A DNA stretch of 20,690 nt. Origin: an uncultured Clostridia bacterium. Its GTDB lineage: Bacteria > Bacillota > Clostridia > TANB77 > CAG-508. The stretch spans positions 1-20,690 of the forward strand of contig CAQRYF010000027.1 in assembly GCA_948875265.1 (NCBI GenBank), given 5' to 3'. Below are positions 6,410 to 14,965 of this stretch, in pieces. Every line of letters starts with the position of its first letter. Position 1 is the stretch's first letter. The position numbers were made by a program, and so were the translations under genes. The notes below the pieces were generated by a model that saw only the letters and a program-made list of their open reading frames with translations, was not told the DNA's origin and made no database searches.

Positions 6410-7339
6410 TTATTCATAATCATAGTCAATATCACTATCCTTTTTTGAAAAATTTTCACTTATTTTTGTACTAGAATCTTCTGATATTGATACATTAATT
6501 TGCTCTTTATCATTTGAATTTTTAATATCATTTTCATAAGGTATTTTATAATAATCATAAATATCTTGAACTATACCTTCGTAAAAATCTTTGTATTTAA
6601 AATTAGGATTTATAGATATTTTTTTTGTGTTATTATCATATTGAAGGCAAAGTTCTTTTGTATTTTTGCCTATAATTTTCCATGAACCATTATCATCTGT
6701 TTTTTCAAATCTAAACCACCAATATTCATTATATGCCATCTGCTTTTCAACAAATTCTTTTAAACATTTTTTAAAACACGATTCTCCAATTTGTTTTGAA
6801 TAATCATATTGCATAAATTCTTCAAGCTCTGTATCAGTCATTAGTGTAGCATTTTCATTTATATAATTGATATTTTCTTTGCAATAAGGAAATTCTTTTT
6901 CCCATCCTTTCACCCCATCCCAATTCATATATTCTTTTGGAGTTAATATATTCAAATCATAATTTGTAAAACAAAACTTGATTTCATCAGATTTCTGATT
7001 GCAATCTATAAATAATTTACCATCATTATTATCTTGACATTGGAATATATAATCATTCATTAATTTCTTATTTTCCCAAAATTGTTCTCGTACCTCTTGA
7101 AGAATATCTGTGCTAATTACAACACTTTGCATATCGAAATTAACATCAAAAACTTTACTTATTCTTTCCTGAACACTATCCTGATTTATATATTTTAAAT
7201 TATCTTTTATATATTCTATCCCATGTTTAGCACGTGAAATCATCCTCTCTGCAAAGTTCCATTGAAAGTATTTTGCAATTAAAATTTTGTTATTATCTTC
7301 ATCAATAATACGAATATAAATTTGACTTCTCTGTCCCAT
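6410..7339 (-). CDS. Uncharacterised element protein (MGQRSQ family) with DYDY tail
   Basis: The 309-residue product begins MGQRSQIYIRI and has YFQWNFAERMISRAKHGIEYI in the first 45 residues. I know this N-terminal pattern from phages and conjugative elements, without a known function. A tryptophan- and aspartate-rich middle follows, then a low-complexity polar stretch ending SDIDYDYE. The ATG at 7339 is used because AAGGAAGGTGA lies eight bases upstream; an in-frame GTG four codons earlier overlaps that site. The acidic/tyrosine tail matches those of other proteins in this operon. It is the last gene before the terminator at 6369-6397. Confidence 0.75.
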   Translation of the reverse strand: MGQRSQIYIRIIDEDNNKILIAKYFQWNFAERMISRAKHGIEYIKDNLKYINQDSVQERISKVFDVNFDMQSVVISTDILQEVREQFWENKKLMNDYIFQCQDNNDGKLFIDCNQKSDEIKFCFTNYDLNILTPKEYMNWDGVKGWEKEFPYCKENINYINENATLMTDTELEEFMQYDYSKQIGESCFKKCLKEFVEKQMAYNEYWWFRFEKTDDNGSWKIIGKNTKELCLQYDNNTKKISINPNFKYKDFYEGIVQDIYDYYKIPYENDIKNSNDKEQINVSISEDSSTKISENFSKKDSDIDYDYE

Positions 7340-7371
7340 ATTTTGAATCACCTTCCTTTTTAACCAAAAAT

Positions 7372-7409
7372 AAAAAAGGCTAGGAGTTTTAGTTTATCCA
7401 TACCTTTTT
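7372..7409 (-). terminator. Probable terminator within the accessory operon
   Basis: In the minus sense AAAAAGG (overlapping the upstream stop codon) pairs with CCTTTTT at 7373-7379, with inner TA/TA and GGA/TCC pairs, followed by TTTATTTTTGG. It may attenuate expression of the last gene. Confidence 0.5.
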
Positions 7410-8391
7410 AACAATAACTTATATCATTTTCTATGTCATTTTTGTTAATATTGCCTTTTAAATCTGTTTTTAATGACTTATAGTTTTCACAGATTGATTC
7501 CATATTTTCTGCTACTACTTTAATTCCATTCCAAGCACTTGTATCTACTTTTATTTCAATATCGTTTTTAAAAGTAATTGTTGTTAAATACTTTCCATCT
7601 GATACATCTTCTGTATAAACACTAGCATATTTTATATTTAATTTAGCCATTAGTTCTTTATAAAGTGATGATATAGGAGTTAATCCTTCATCTTTATCAC
7701 TACCATAATCCATTAAATTTTTAATTTGATTTTCTCTAAAGTATTCAATAACATTATCTAATAATAAGTCATAATTTGATATTAGATAATCCGATATAAA
7801 ATCATTATAATCTATCATTCCTTCTGATAATGAAATAATATTATGATTAAAAGTTGTATTTGATTTTGAATATAATTCACCCCATTGGTTAGTATCAATA
7901 TCATCTGTTTCATAATATAGATGTAGAGATTCTTCAAAGTCTTTTAGTTGTTCCAAAGAGAAATAATCATAGAAATCTGTTTCATTATCTATAATATATT
8001 TTTCTATTAATGGGAAATAAAATCCTATCTCACTAGCATATCCAAGTATCTTTAATTCCTCAAAAGAAATAAAAAAGTTCCAATTTCCTTCACTATCAAT
8101 TAATTGCTTATATTTAAAATCATCTACTATATCTACTTGTATAATATTATCATATATATCCTTATAAGATGAATACTCTCCTACATCATATTCTTCATTT
8201 AGATAACTTTGGTAATTGCTTTTGTTTATTTTACTTTTATCAATTCCAATGTAATCCTCATCTATAAAAAAGTGTATAATTTTTTCATTTACTTCAAGTA
8301 AAAATTCTGTTGAAGTTGTATCAATATATTTTAAACATATAGTTTTATAAAATTGTTCTTCATTCTCATTAATTCTGCTTTTGTTTTCCAG
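7408..8391 (-). CDS. Uncharacterised acidic element protein, apparently starting at CTG
   Basis: The frame is open from the stop at 8392-8394 to the TAA at 7408, giving 327 residues if CTG at 8391 is the start (MENKSRINENEEQFYK). AAGGAG lies eight bases before that CTG, and there is no ATG, GTG or TTG near the site; the next start-like in-frame codon is a TTG at 7956, which would discard the first 145 residues. The protein is acidic and aromatic-rich (FFISFEELKILGYASEIGFY, then FEESLHLYYETDD) and ends NDIENDISYC. I do not recognise a family. The stretch 7957-8391 is fully coding in this frame and is easily missed. Confidence 0.7.
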   Translation of the reverse strand: MENKSRINENEEQFYKTICLKYIDTTSTEFLLEVNEKIIHFFIDEDYIGIDKSKINKSNYQSYLNEEYDVGEYSSYKDIYDNIIQVDIVDDFKYKQLIDSEGNWNFFISFEELKILGYASEIGFYFPLIEKYIIDNETDFYDYFSLEQLKDFEESLHLYYETDDIDTNQWGELYSKSNTTFNHNIISLSEGMIDYNDFISDYLISNYDLLLDNVIEYFRENQIKNLMDYGSDKDEGLTPISSLYKELMAKLNIKYASVYTEDVSDGKYLTTITFKNDIEIKVDTSAWNGIKVVAENMESICENYKSLKTDLKGNINKNDIENDISYC

Positions 8392-8416
8392 TTAAACCAC
8401 TCCTTCCCAATATATC

Positions 8417-9196
8417 TTAAATATTATTACTGATTTCTGTAACATCTTTTTCTTTATTCTCTTGTATAACTTTTTGAAACCATTTTTCATAATGTTTTTT
8501 GTTTAATTCGTCTATTAGTTTTAATTTTTCACCAGTTTTCATATATCCTTCATATTTACTTTTTACATAATTAAAATCACCATCTTTAATAAGAACTTCA
8601 ATATCTTCTTCATCTATAAAATAATCAAACATTCGATAGTAAACTCTACTAATAATATTATCTAATGTTGTATTTTCTTCAAAATCAAAAGTATTACATT
8701 GTTTATCTTTTATGTTATATTTTCCATCTGGATATTTAGTAATAGACCACTCATAAAAGTCTAAAAAGTAATCTAATTCTGATGCACTTTCTTTATCTTC
8801 CAATTCATTTTTAAAACTTGTATATTCATAATTCATTTTAAATAATTCTTCTTTGTTACAAGCCTTTATAAGATCATCAACATTTAATATTTTCATTTCA
8901 CTATCATAGTCTAAATAATCTTTTTTATTTCCCCAAGTAAAACCTTTACTCCATTGAAATTCTATACAAGTATCTCGTGTATTTCCATTATTTAGTTTCA
9001 CATAATGCCAAAATACATCTTCTGAAAACTCATTAAATTCTTTATCGGAGCAACAATTTTTTTCAAAAGAATCAGCATATTCTTTTAAAAAACCAACACT
9101 TTTCATTAGCTTAATAAATTTAAAGAGGTCATCATCATAATCCCTTCTAATTTTTATAACAGCAGCAAAGTTTAAAAATTCTTCCATCTTATTCAT
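8417..9196 (-). CDS. Uncharacterised element protein
   Basis: This 259-residue protein starts at the ATG 9194-9196 (MNKMEEFLNFAAVIKI), where AAGGAG follows directly after the upstream TAG; a longer in-frame extension would overlap the preceding gene by 86 bases and lacks a site. It is acidic and aromatic, with blocks such as IEFQWSKGFTWGNKKDYLDY and FLDFYEWSITKYPDGKYNI. No known motif is recognised. It sits between the Api92-like gene and the CTG-start gene with short spacers, so the three are probably co-transcribed. Confidence 0.7.
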   Translation of the reverse strand: MNKMEEFLNFAAVIKIRRDYDDDLFKFIKLMKSVGFLKEYADSFEKNCCSDKEFNEFSEDVFWHYVKLNNGNTRDTCIEFQWSKGFTWGNKKDYLDYDSEMKILNVDDLIKACNKEELFKMNYEYTSFKNELEDKESASELDYFLDFYEWSITKYPDGKYNIKDKQCNTFDFEENTTLDNIISRVYYRMFDYFIDEEDIEVLIKDGDFNYVKSKYEGYMKTGEKLKLIDELNKKHYEKWFQKVIQENKEKDVTEISNNI

Positions 9197-9212
9197 TATT
9201 TCAGTTCTCCTT

Positions 9213-9953
9213 CTAGTCAAATAAATCATCAGTAATATCTTTATCAGAATTACTATTTTTGATTTCTTTATCCCATATTTCAGCTGCAAAATCTTCATCT
9301 AATTCAACAGAATTGTAACATACTCCATATTGATAAAATAATCTACCATTATTATCATTTGAATAACATTCATCTGCATATTCTACTTTAATAATATCAT
9401 CTGGAAATTCCTCTGATAATTTCTCAAAAATAGGTTCTGTGGTTGCCCATGCAGTTTCAAAAATAATAGTATGATTATCAGATTGACATCTCGAAGCTCC
9501 CCATTTAGTTCCCCAATGTTCAACACACCAATCATACCAAGTAGTGCTACCATATTGTTTAAGATTGTTAATGTAGGCATCTCCTAATTCTTCCAAAGTT
9601 TTTATATTAAGTTCTTTGGCAACATCTTCTGGTATATATGTTTTTGCTTTTGATTCAATATCTTTAAAATGCCCTAAATGATAATATGTTTTTAGTTGTT
9701 CCCAGGCATTTTCATAACAAATTTCACTTTTACTTTTTAAAAGTTCTACAATTTCTTTTCTACCAATTTCATTCTTTTTTGTAAAGGCATAAAAAATAGC
9801 CATATCAGTTATACTTCCACTTGTTAACTCTAATGACTTTGGCATAGGTATTATTTTATTAAAATCTAAAGTCCCATTTGTAAAATATTTTTCTTTTATT
9901 TTACTCATTGTTTCTTCCGAAGTTCTTACAACATTTTTAACCCAATTTGGCAT
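9213..9953 (-). CDS. Api92-like ferredoxin-fold protein (DUF1281-type)
   Basis: The 246-residue product starts MPNWVKNVV, continues FNKIIPMPKSLEL near residue 33, and has TTWYDWCVEHWGTKWGASRC in the middle, followed by FETAWATTEP and LSEEFPDDIIKVEYADE. This is the pattern of Api92-like/DUF1281 proteins common on phages and conjugative elements (MPNWxxN, FxxIxPMP, WYDWCxxxWGTKW, TAWxxPxP). The role is not established. The ATG at 9953 has AAGGAGG upstream. It ends KDITDDLFD, a weaker version of the acidic tail shared in this operon. The family call is strong; the function is unknown. Confidence 0.85.
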   Translation of the reverse strand: MPNWVKNVVRTSEETMSKIKEKYFTNGTLDFNKIIPMPKSLELTSGSITDMAIFYAFTKKNEIGRKEIVELLKSKSEICYENAWEQLKTYYHLGHFKDIESKAKTYIPEDVAKELNIKTLEELGDAYINNLKQYGSTTWYDWCVEHWGTKWGASRCQSDNHTIIFETAWATTEPIFEKLSEEFPDDIIKVEYADECYSNDNNGRLFYQYGVCYNSVELDEDFAAEIWDKEIKNSNSDKDITDDLFD

Positions 9954-9971
9954 ATAAATTTCCTCCTTCTT

Positions 9972-10400
9972 TTAATAATCATAGTCAAGATTTTCATTAT
10001 TTTTTTCAGAATTATTTAATGAATTTACAATTTTATTGTAATCTTCTAACATATAATTTGGTGGTTTTATAGATGTTTTTTGCATTGCAGTAATTAAATC
10101 ACAGTCTTTTGGCATATATAAATCTCTTTCTATAGATAAGCCTAAAGGCAACTGTAATTCTTCTAATTGCGATAAATTTACATAGCCTAATTCAGCCATT
10201 TCATCATCTCCCAGATGACAATATCCAAACATTTGATAATCACCATTTTCTAATTTATCTGCCTCTGTTATTAGCCAAGTACCAGGACCAATAGGATTAA
10301 AAAATTTTGCTATAACTTTTGCCCTGCCACCTAATCCATCTTGACTACCAATAGGATATTTTTCAAAAGTTTCTTCTAATTCTTTTGTAATTAGTTTCAT
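9972..10400 (-). CDS. DUF2958 domain protein with DYDY tail
   Basis: The 142-residue protein matches DUF2958: MKLITKELEE at the start, AKVIAKFFNPIGPGTWLITE, FGYCHLGDDEMAELGYVNLSQLEEL, and LSIERDLYM. Proteins of this family are carried on conjugative elements near antirestriction genes and have no assigned biochemical function. The ATG overlaps the stop of the upstream gene as ATGA, with GGAGG ten bases before, indicating translational coupling. After the domain a linker of about 40 residues ends NNENLDYDY, the shared tail. The domain seems complete. Confidence 0.85.
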   Translation of the reverse strand: MKLITKELEETFEKYPIGSQDGLGGRAKVIAKFFNPIGPGTWLITEADKLENGDYQMFGYCHLGDDEMAELGYVNLSQLEELQLPLGLSIERDLYMPKDCDLITAMQKTSIKPPNYMLEDYNKIVNSLNNSEKNNENLDYDY

Positions 10401-11359
10401 AAATTTATTTCCTCCATTTCAAACTCTTTCTTTAAAAATTTTTCATATACTATTTTTTGGTATCTATCTATAAAGTTATTTGATAAATATTTAAGATCAT
10501 TTTGGTATTGTTCAAAATCCTTCAAAGATTCCTTTATAGTGAAATTATCCCTATAGTCCTTGCCTTCTCTATACAAATCAATTTCTGCATCTATATCAAA
10601 TTCATTTGCTAAATCTTCAAGTTTATAAGCAATTTTATTTATGTCATATAAATTACTAAAATCATTTCTACAATCAATCGTTTGAATCATATCTACTCCA
10701 CCATCAGTCCATTTTTCAATATCTATATAGCAATTAGCACCATTTTCATTTCCAATGGTAGTGTTATAACCAAAACTTTCTAATGTTTCTACAATTAATT
10801 TTAAAATGTTTTCTTGCTTTTTAGAAATGATATATTTACCTATGTCTAATTTTTCAATACCTAATTTCTTATCAAATTTCTTATCAAAACTATAGCCTAT
10901 ATTATTTACACACTCATCATAATCTGTAACCATTATTTGATTTGGTTTTAAAATATATACTCCATTACTACAAACGATTTGTATATCTTCATTTGATAGA
11001 TTTTTGATATAATTACTATCACTTGTATAAATGTAATCTCCATTATCATCTTTAAAAAATTTAAACTGATTTTTAGACCTTGAATAACTAAATTCTTTGA
11101 ATCCATTATTACAAATATATGGATGTTGTTGTTCATCAGCAACATAAGTCATTACATCATCATCATATTCAAAAAAATTATCATTAAAATTTCTAATCAT
11201 TTCATCAAAGAATGGTGGTTGTTTAAAGTCATTTAGCATTTTATAGATTGTTTTGCCATAACAATCTAATCCCATTCCACCATTAAATTCAGTCGATTTT
11301 TGAACTAAAAATTCATTTTTTTCATCTTTTGTAATTATAAATATAGTTCCCCTGTGCAT
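10397..11359 (-). CDS. Uncharacterised element protein (MHRGTIFIITKD start)
   Basis: This 320-residue protein starts at the ATG 11357-11359, with AGGAGG four bases upstream; an in-frame ATG 18 codons earlier lies in the intergenic inverted repeat and has no site. The N-terminal part (MHRGTIFIITKDEKNEF, then YKMLNDFKQPPFF) is beta-rich. A central segment (EKWTDGGVDMIQTIDCRNDF) and the helical DINKIAYKLEDLANEFDID, with EIDLYREGKDYRDNFTIKESL, recall element proteins I have no function for. It is coupled to the DUF2958 gene through an ATGA overlap. Function unknown. Confidence 0.75.
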   Translation of the reverse strand: MHRGTIFIITKDEKNEFLVQKSTEFNGGMGLDCYGKTIYKMLNDFKQPPFFDEMIRNFNDNFFEYDDDVMTYVADEQQHPYICNNGFKEFSYSRSKNQFKFFKDDNGDYIYTSDSNYIKNLSNEDIQIVCSNGVYILKPNQIMVTDYDECVNNIGYSFDKKFDKKLGIEKLDIGKYIISKKQENILKLIVETLESFGYNTTIGNENGANCYIDIEKWTDGGVDMIQTIDCRNDFSNLYDINKIAYKLEDLANEFDIDAEIDLYREGKDYRDNFTIKESLKDFEQYQNDLKYLSNNFIDRYQKIVYEKFLKKEFEMEEINL

Positions 11360-11384
11360 ATAACCTCCTAGTATAAAATAAATA

Positions 11385-11410
11385 ACTATGATTATTCTAG
11401 TAATCATAGT
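11385..11410. repeat. 10-bp inverted repeat carrying an out-of-frame YDYDY-stop
   Basis: ACTATGATTA (11385-11394) and TAATCATAGT (11401-11410) are exact inverses with a six-base loop. In the minus sense the upstream arm encodes the end of TAT GAC TAT GAT TAC TAG (11414-11397), which is the shared C-terminal tail, one base out of frame with the preceding gene. It could also act as a weak terminator, since T-rich sequence follows. Confidence 0.5.
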
Positions 11411-11430
11411 CATATATGAATATAAAAAAA

Positions 11431-11925
11431 CTAGGCTAATTTCATTTCAAAATCCTCTGTATTTGATTTTTGAGGTTCGGAATGATTAATTACTTGCCTA
11501 GAATTTTCTTGTTCCAAATTTCTTAATATTTGCTTATCTAAAATAGATAAGTTTTTTGCTAAATTTTCTAATGTGGAATATCTATTACTTCCACCGGTCC
11601 AATCACGAGCATGTTCCATAGTTCTATATAAAATGTTATCAGCCCATTCATTTTTAAAATATCGCACATCTGATATAGAAATATAGTAAAATTGATTAGT
11701 TAAATTGCTTTTCATTACTGCTGAAAATTCATAATGATTTTTACTAAAGGAATGAAGTTCAAACCCAATATTTTTTCCTACTTCTTTTAAGACACTTCTA
11801 TAGTTTCTTTGAAAATCTTCATATTCAAATTCTGTTTCTAATCCTTTGAATTCTGGTTTTGTAAATGCTCCCCAATCTGTAATTTCTTTATCATACCATT
11901 TGTTTAAAAAGTCTTTTACTTTCAC
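11431..11925 (-). CDS. Uncharacterised conserved element protein
   Basis: The 164-residue protein starts at GTG 11923-11925 (AGGAGG six bases upstream): VKVKDFLNKWYDKEITDWGA, then FELHSFSKNHYEFSAVMK, YISISDVRYF and RTMEHARDWTGGSNRYSTLE. I recognise this ordered set (KWYxxxITDWGAF, FSKNHYEF, ISISDVRYF, WTGGxNxY) from accessory regions of Firmicute conjugative elements, without a known activity. ACC GGT in the WTGG motif contains CGG out of frame and is read normally. Its annotated end is EDFEMKLA; a DYDY-type tail lies just beyond, in the +1 frame. Confidence 0.75.
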   Translation of the reverse strand: MKVKDFLNKWYDKEITDWGAFTKPEFKGLETEFEYEDFQRNYRSVLKEVGKNIGFELHSFSKNHYEFSAVMKSNLTNQFYYISISDVRYFKNEWADNILYRTMEHARDWTGGSNRYSTLENLAKNLSILDKQILRNLEQENSRQVINHSEPQKSNTEDFEMKLA

Positions 11926-11935
11926 TTTTTTCCTC

Positions 11936-12577
11936 CTATATATCACAATCAATATCATCATGTCTGATTTCTATCGCATCTTTGCATAATTTTAAATTTT
12001 CAATATTTAATTGTTTTACGAAATAATCTTTTAATTCATCTATTGTTTGAACATTTGCACATTCATCAAAAAATCCATTTATAAGAATAAAATCTGTTTC
12101 ACCTTTTTTTGTTCCTTCTGTTACATTTCCTAGCATTCCATCTGACATAGTTTGAATAGCAAAATGTGGATTATATTCAGCAAATAAAGTATCAATATTT
12201 TTATTATTATTAATTTTTTTTGCATAATTATTAATTTCTTTTGCTTTTTCATTTACTCCCATACATACTTGGGCAGTATCTATACCTATTTCAGTATCTT
12301 TCATTTCCATACCTTTAGCATGAACATACTTTCCTATATCTAATAAATTAGCGATAGACTTTTCTTTTTTTATTAAAATTGAAAAATCTAAACCTTTTAC
12401 ATTAAATTCATCACCTTCATATTTCTGCATTTCATCTACTTCTTTTATAAGAAAAATAACTTTCCAATTTTCTGATTTTTCTAAATTTTTTTCATATCTA
12501 CACCAAACATCTTGAAGGTAATGCGGATCACTTACAACAATTTTATTAAAGTTGTTTATATTTCCTTCGTATCTCAT
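11936..12577 (-). CDS. Uncharacterised element protein with VSDPHY motif
   Basis: The 213-residue product begins MRYEGNINNFNKIVVSDPHY; the VSDP(C/H)Y motif followed by a Trp occurs in small element proteins of unknown function. The central part has DTAQVCMGVNEKAKEI, and the end is IRHDDIDCDI, a variant of the shared acidic tail. The ATG directly abuts the previous gene's TAG, with GGAGG seven bases before it. It belongs to the tightly packed operon with the ArdA gene upstream. Confidence 0.7.
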   Translation of the reverse strand: MRYEGNINNFNKIVVSDPHYLQDVWCRYEKNLEKSENWKVIFLIKEVDEMQKYEGDEFNVKGLDFSILIKKEKSIANLLDIGKYVHAKGMEMKDTEIGIDTAQVCMGVNEKAKEINNYAKKINNNKNIDTLFAEYNPHFAIQTMSDGMLGNVTEGTKKGETDFILINGFFDECANVQTIDELKDYFVKQLNIENLKLCKDAIEIRHDDIDCDI

Positions 12578-13090
12578 CTAAATACCTCCATATCCATAAT
12601 CCATATCATCATCTTGTTCTTTATCCATATCATCTGAAACTCCTATACCTCTTGCTTGAATCAAAGGGTTTTCCTTTGATTCATTATAAGTATCTACTAT
12701 ATTCTGACTTAGAAAATGAAAATTCTTTTTTTCTTGCTTTTGTTTATCATCCATATAACTATCAGTAAATGAAATAGCAATTTGTTCATCTACTCTTAAA
12801 TCTTTTGGATTTATTCCCATATCAATACATAGTAGAGCCTGTCTAAAATATTTTTCATCCTCTTTTTTTAAGGCATTTAGTTGATTATACATAATAGTAA
12901 GAAATTGCTTACTTGTAATCTTTCCCATATAATTTTCTTTTACAGCCTCTAATATTTTTTCATAATGTGATGGTGGCACTTTTGTTGGCTTACCACTATC
13001 TGGATCAATGTAGGTATAAGTCATATCACTCATAGTTTTACACATATCTTTTAATTTCATTTGTGTAAAATCATCATATTGCTTTCTCAT
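12578..13090 (-). CDS. Uncharacterised element protein with DMDYGYGGI tail
   Basis: The 170-residue protein is helical, with DPDSGKPTKVPPSHYEKIL around residue 30 and KYFRQALLCIDMGINPKDL near residue 80. It ends in an acidic stretch, DDDMDYGYGGI. I do not recognise a family. Its ATG lies 17 bases inside the end of the ArdA gene, with AAGGAGG before it, so the two are translationally linked. This suggests joint action with antirestriction, by position only. Confidence 0.7.
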   Translation of the reverse strand: MRKQYDDFTQMKLKDMCKTMSDMTYTYIDPDSGKPTKVPPSHYEKILEAVKENYMGKITSKQFLTIMYNQLNALKKEDEKYFRQALLCIDMGINPKDLRVDEQIAISFTDSYMDDKQKQEKKNFHFLSQNIVDTYNESKENPLIQARGIGVSDDMDKEQDDDMDYGYGGI

Positions 13091-13748
13091 AGTCGTTTTC
13101 CTCCTTATTTTTATTTTGTAGTAAAATAGATTCTATTTTTTCTTGTATTTCTTCCTTAGAATAATAATTTGGGTCTAAATTATGTTCATAAGTAAAATAT
13201 CCGTTTTCTAATAGATTATAATCATATCCAAAACTATTTCCATATTTTTCAAAATCAAAATAATCTAATATTCCCAATTTTTCTAATGTTTGGTGAATAC
13301 CAAATTCTTCTGCCATTGTATAACCCATTTTTATTTCTGGTGGACAATCTTGACTATATTTAATACCTTCAAAATAATATCTATAATAATCTATTTCATC
13401 TGCTTGTAAGCAAATATTAATAAGTTCGCTAATACAATAGTGTTCTTCACCATCTGATTCTAAATATGCTTGTATAGCTTCTTTTTGTTCTATAGTTAAT
13501 GTATTATAAATAATTGCTAAATTATTTAATTCATGTAAATCTGACCATTGGATTGAAGAATATGGAAAAGGAACTTTATCAATATCTGCTATTTCATATT
13601 CTTCATGTTCTTCATCAATTTTTACAGTTTCTTTTAAATATTTATCTATAATTTCAGGAAGTTGTGGCAACTCAATCCAATCTCCAACTAACATACCTTC
13701 ATTGTAATATGCTAAATTTTGTGCAAATACAGCAAATTTTTCTTTCAT
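13074..13748 (-). CDS. ardA: ArdA-like antirestriction protein
   Basis: The 224-residue acidic protein has the ArdA layout: an N-terminal element FAVFAQNLAYYNEGMLVGDW followed by IELPQLPE, then EEYEIADIDKVPF and ELNNLAIIYNTLTIEQKEAI, and many Asp/Glu residues. ArdA mimics bent B-form DNA and blocks type I restriction enzymes, protecting incoming conjugated DNA. The start at 13748 has AGGAGG at good spacing. It is the second gene after the radical SAM gene, and its tail overlaps the next gene. Confidence 0.85.
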   Translation of the reverse strand: MKEKFAVFAQNLAYYNEGMLVGDWIELPQLPEIIDKYLKETVKIDEEHEEYEIADIDKVPFPYSSIQWSDLHELNNLAIIYNTLTIEQKEAIQAYLESDGEEHYCISELINICLQADEIDYYRYYFEGIKYSQDCPPEIKMGYTMAEEFGIHQTLEKLGILDYFDFEKYGNSFGYDYNLLENGYFTYEHNLDPNYYSKEEIQEKIESILLQNKNKEENDYEKAI

Positions 13749-13761
13749 TTATAAATTCCTC

Positions 13762-14634
13762 CTATGCAACTACTTTCTCTTGTTTTGAATTTTCCATAAA
13801 ACTTAAATTGCAACAATCCTCTTTGTTTGGATTGACATTATTTTTCCAATATTCATAGTGTTCTGTTACATCTTCACACACAGTTAATTCTTTAAAGCCT
13901 GTTATTGATTTTAATTGTTCTATTTTAAATTCTAAAGGCAAGTGTAAATAGTTACTCTGTTTTAGAGTATATTTTGAAAAGTCAACTTCTGAAAACCATC
14001 TTTTTATAAAAGTATTTACTCTTAAAAATTCGACTAACACTTTATCACAGTTAATAGAATTCAATTTATCAAAATCAATTAACTCAAAAATAAAAGGAGA
14101 TAGACGAAGCGAAACATCATATCCCATTTTATATAATTTTTCTATTGCAGCTATTCTTCTGGATGAAGAAGGTGCTTTTTCATATTTAAAAGCGGTTTTA
14201 TCATCCGTAGAAGTAACTGATATTTGAATATGAGCAAGTTCTTTATCTAGTATTTCTAGATATTTATCACTTGCCACCATATCAGATTTCGTTACAATTA
14301 AATAATGAATTCTTCTTTCATTCAATAATTGTATCGTTTGATAAGTTACCCTATAAGCATTTTCAAAGGCTTGGAAACAGTCAGTCATCCCACCTAATCT
14401 AACAACTGTATCAGGATCTATTTTATCAATCTGCTTTTTTATTTTATTTATATCTGCAACTCTAGGATTTAATGGATTCCACAAATTCCTAAAGTCTAAT
14501 AAAGACCTTGCATAACAATAACTACAGTTATGACTGCATCCACATCCATAAGTATCTAATCTAGTAGGATATTTGCATTTGCTTAATTCATTTCCTGTAG
14601 CTTGTTTATAAAAACTTTTAAATTCTAATGCTAT
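13762..14634 (-). CDS. SPL-type radical SAM protein, apparently starting at ATA
   Basis: This protein of about 290 residues contains the cluster motif CGCSHNCSYCYA (Cys-x3-Cys-x2-Cys), VRLGGMTDCFQAFE, HYLIVTKSDMVA, HIQISVTSTDDKTAFKYEKA and LRLSPFI, as in spore photoproduct lyase-like radical SAM proteins on mobile elements. The substrate is unknown; DNA or nucleotide repair is a guess from the family. AAGGAG lies eight bases before ATA (14632-14634), where homologues I recall begin M-x-x-EFKSFYK. An in-frame TTG at 14658 sits upstream of the ribosome site. The start is therefore non-canonical. A strong terminator lies just upstream, with no clear promoter. Confidence 0.85.
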   Translation of the reverse strand: MALEFKSFYKQATGNELSKCKYPTRLDTYGCGCSHNCSYCYARSLLDFRNLWNPLNPRVADINKIKKQIDKIDPDTVVRLGGMTDCFQAFENAYRVTYQTIQLLNERRIHYLIVTKSDMVASDKYLEILDKELAHIQISVTSTDDKTAFKYEKAPSSSRRIAAIEKLYKMGYDVSLRLSPFIFELIDFDKLNSINCDKVLVEFLRVNTFIKRWFSEVDFSKYTLKQSNYLHLPLEFKIEQLKSITGFKELTVCEDVTEHYEYWKNNVNPNKEDCCNLSFMENSKQEKVVA

Positions 14635-14662
14635 AAAAATCACTCCTTTCCAAAACAATAAT

Positions 14663-14692
14663 AAAAAAGAGATATTAATTTCTTAATATCTC
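14663..14692 (-). terminator. Strong terminator before the radical SAM gene
   Basis: GAGATATTAA (14669-14678) pairs perfectly with TTAATATCTC (14683-14692) around a four-base loop, followed in the minus sense by six T residues (14663-14668). It ends the transcript of the 58-residue gene. Confidence 0.85.
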
Positions 14693-14711
14693 AAATAATT
14701 ATTAATTTGTT

Positions 14712-14888
14712 TTATTTTCTTATATTGTTTACCAATTCTACAAATTGAAGATTAGTTATAAATCTTAAACACTCTGGACTTAGCAAGTTATTCTCTTTTG
14801 CAATAATCCTGTATTCCTTTGGTGATAGCTTTTTATTAGCATTTTTGATAACTTGTATAGATTGATTATATGAATCCTCATACCACAT
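14712..14888 (-). CDS. Small uncharacterised protein
   Basis: The 58-residue product (MWYEDSYNQSIQVIKNANKK at the start) is mostly helical, with LSPKEYRIIAKENNLLSPECLRF resembling a short helix-turn-helix. An ATG three codons earlier overlaps the AAGGAG ribosome site, so ATG 14886-14888 is preferred. It has its own consensus-like promoter and is closed by a strong terminator, so it forms a single-gene unit. No family is recognised; a small regulator is possible. Confidence 0.65.
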   Translation of the reverse strand: MWYEDSYNQSIQVIKNANKKLSPKEYRIIAKENNLLSPECLRFITNLQFVELVNNIRK

Positions 14889-14909
14889 TGTTATCATCTC
14901 CTTATGTAT

Positions 14910-14937
14910 ATTATATCACAAAATGGAAAAAAGTCAT
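14910..14937 (-). promoter_or_regulatory. Promoter of the 58-residue gene
   Basis: In the minus sense ATGACT (14932-14937) and a perfect TATAAT (14910-14915) are 16 bases apart, with TGA immediately before the -10. AAGGAG and the ATG follow. Confidence 0.7.
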
Positions 14938-14965
14938 AGATAAGTGATAGTTTGTAACTTATGCA

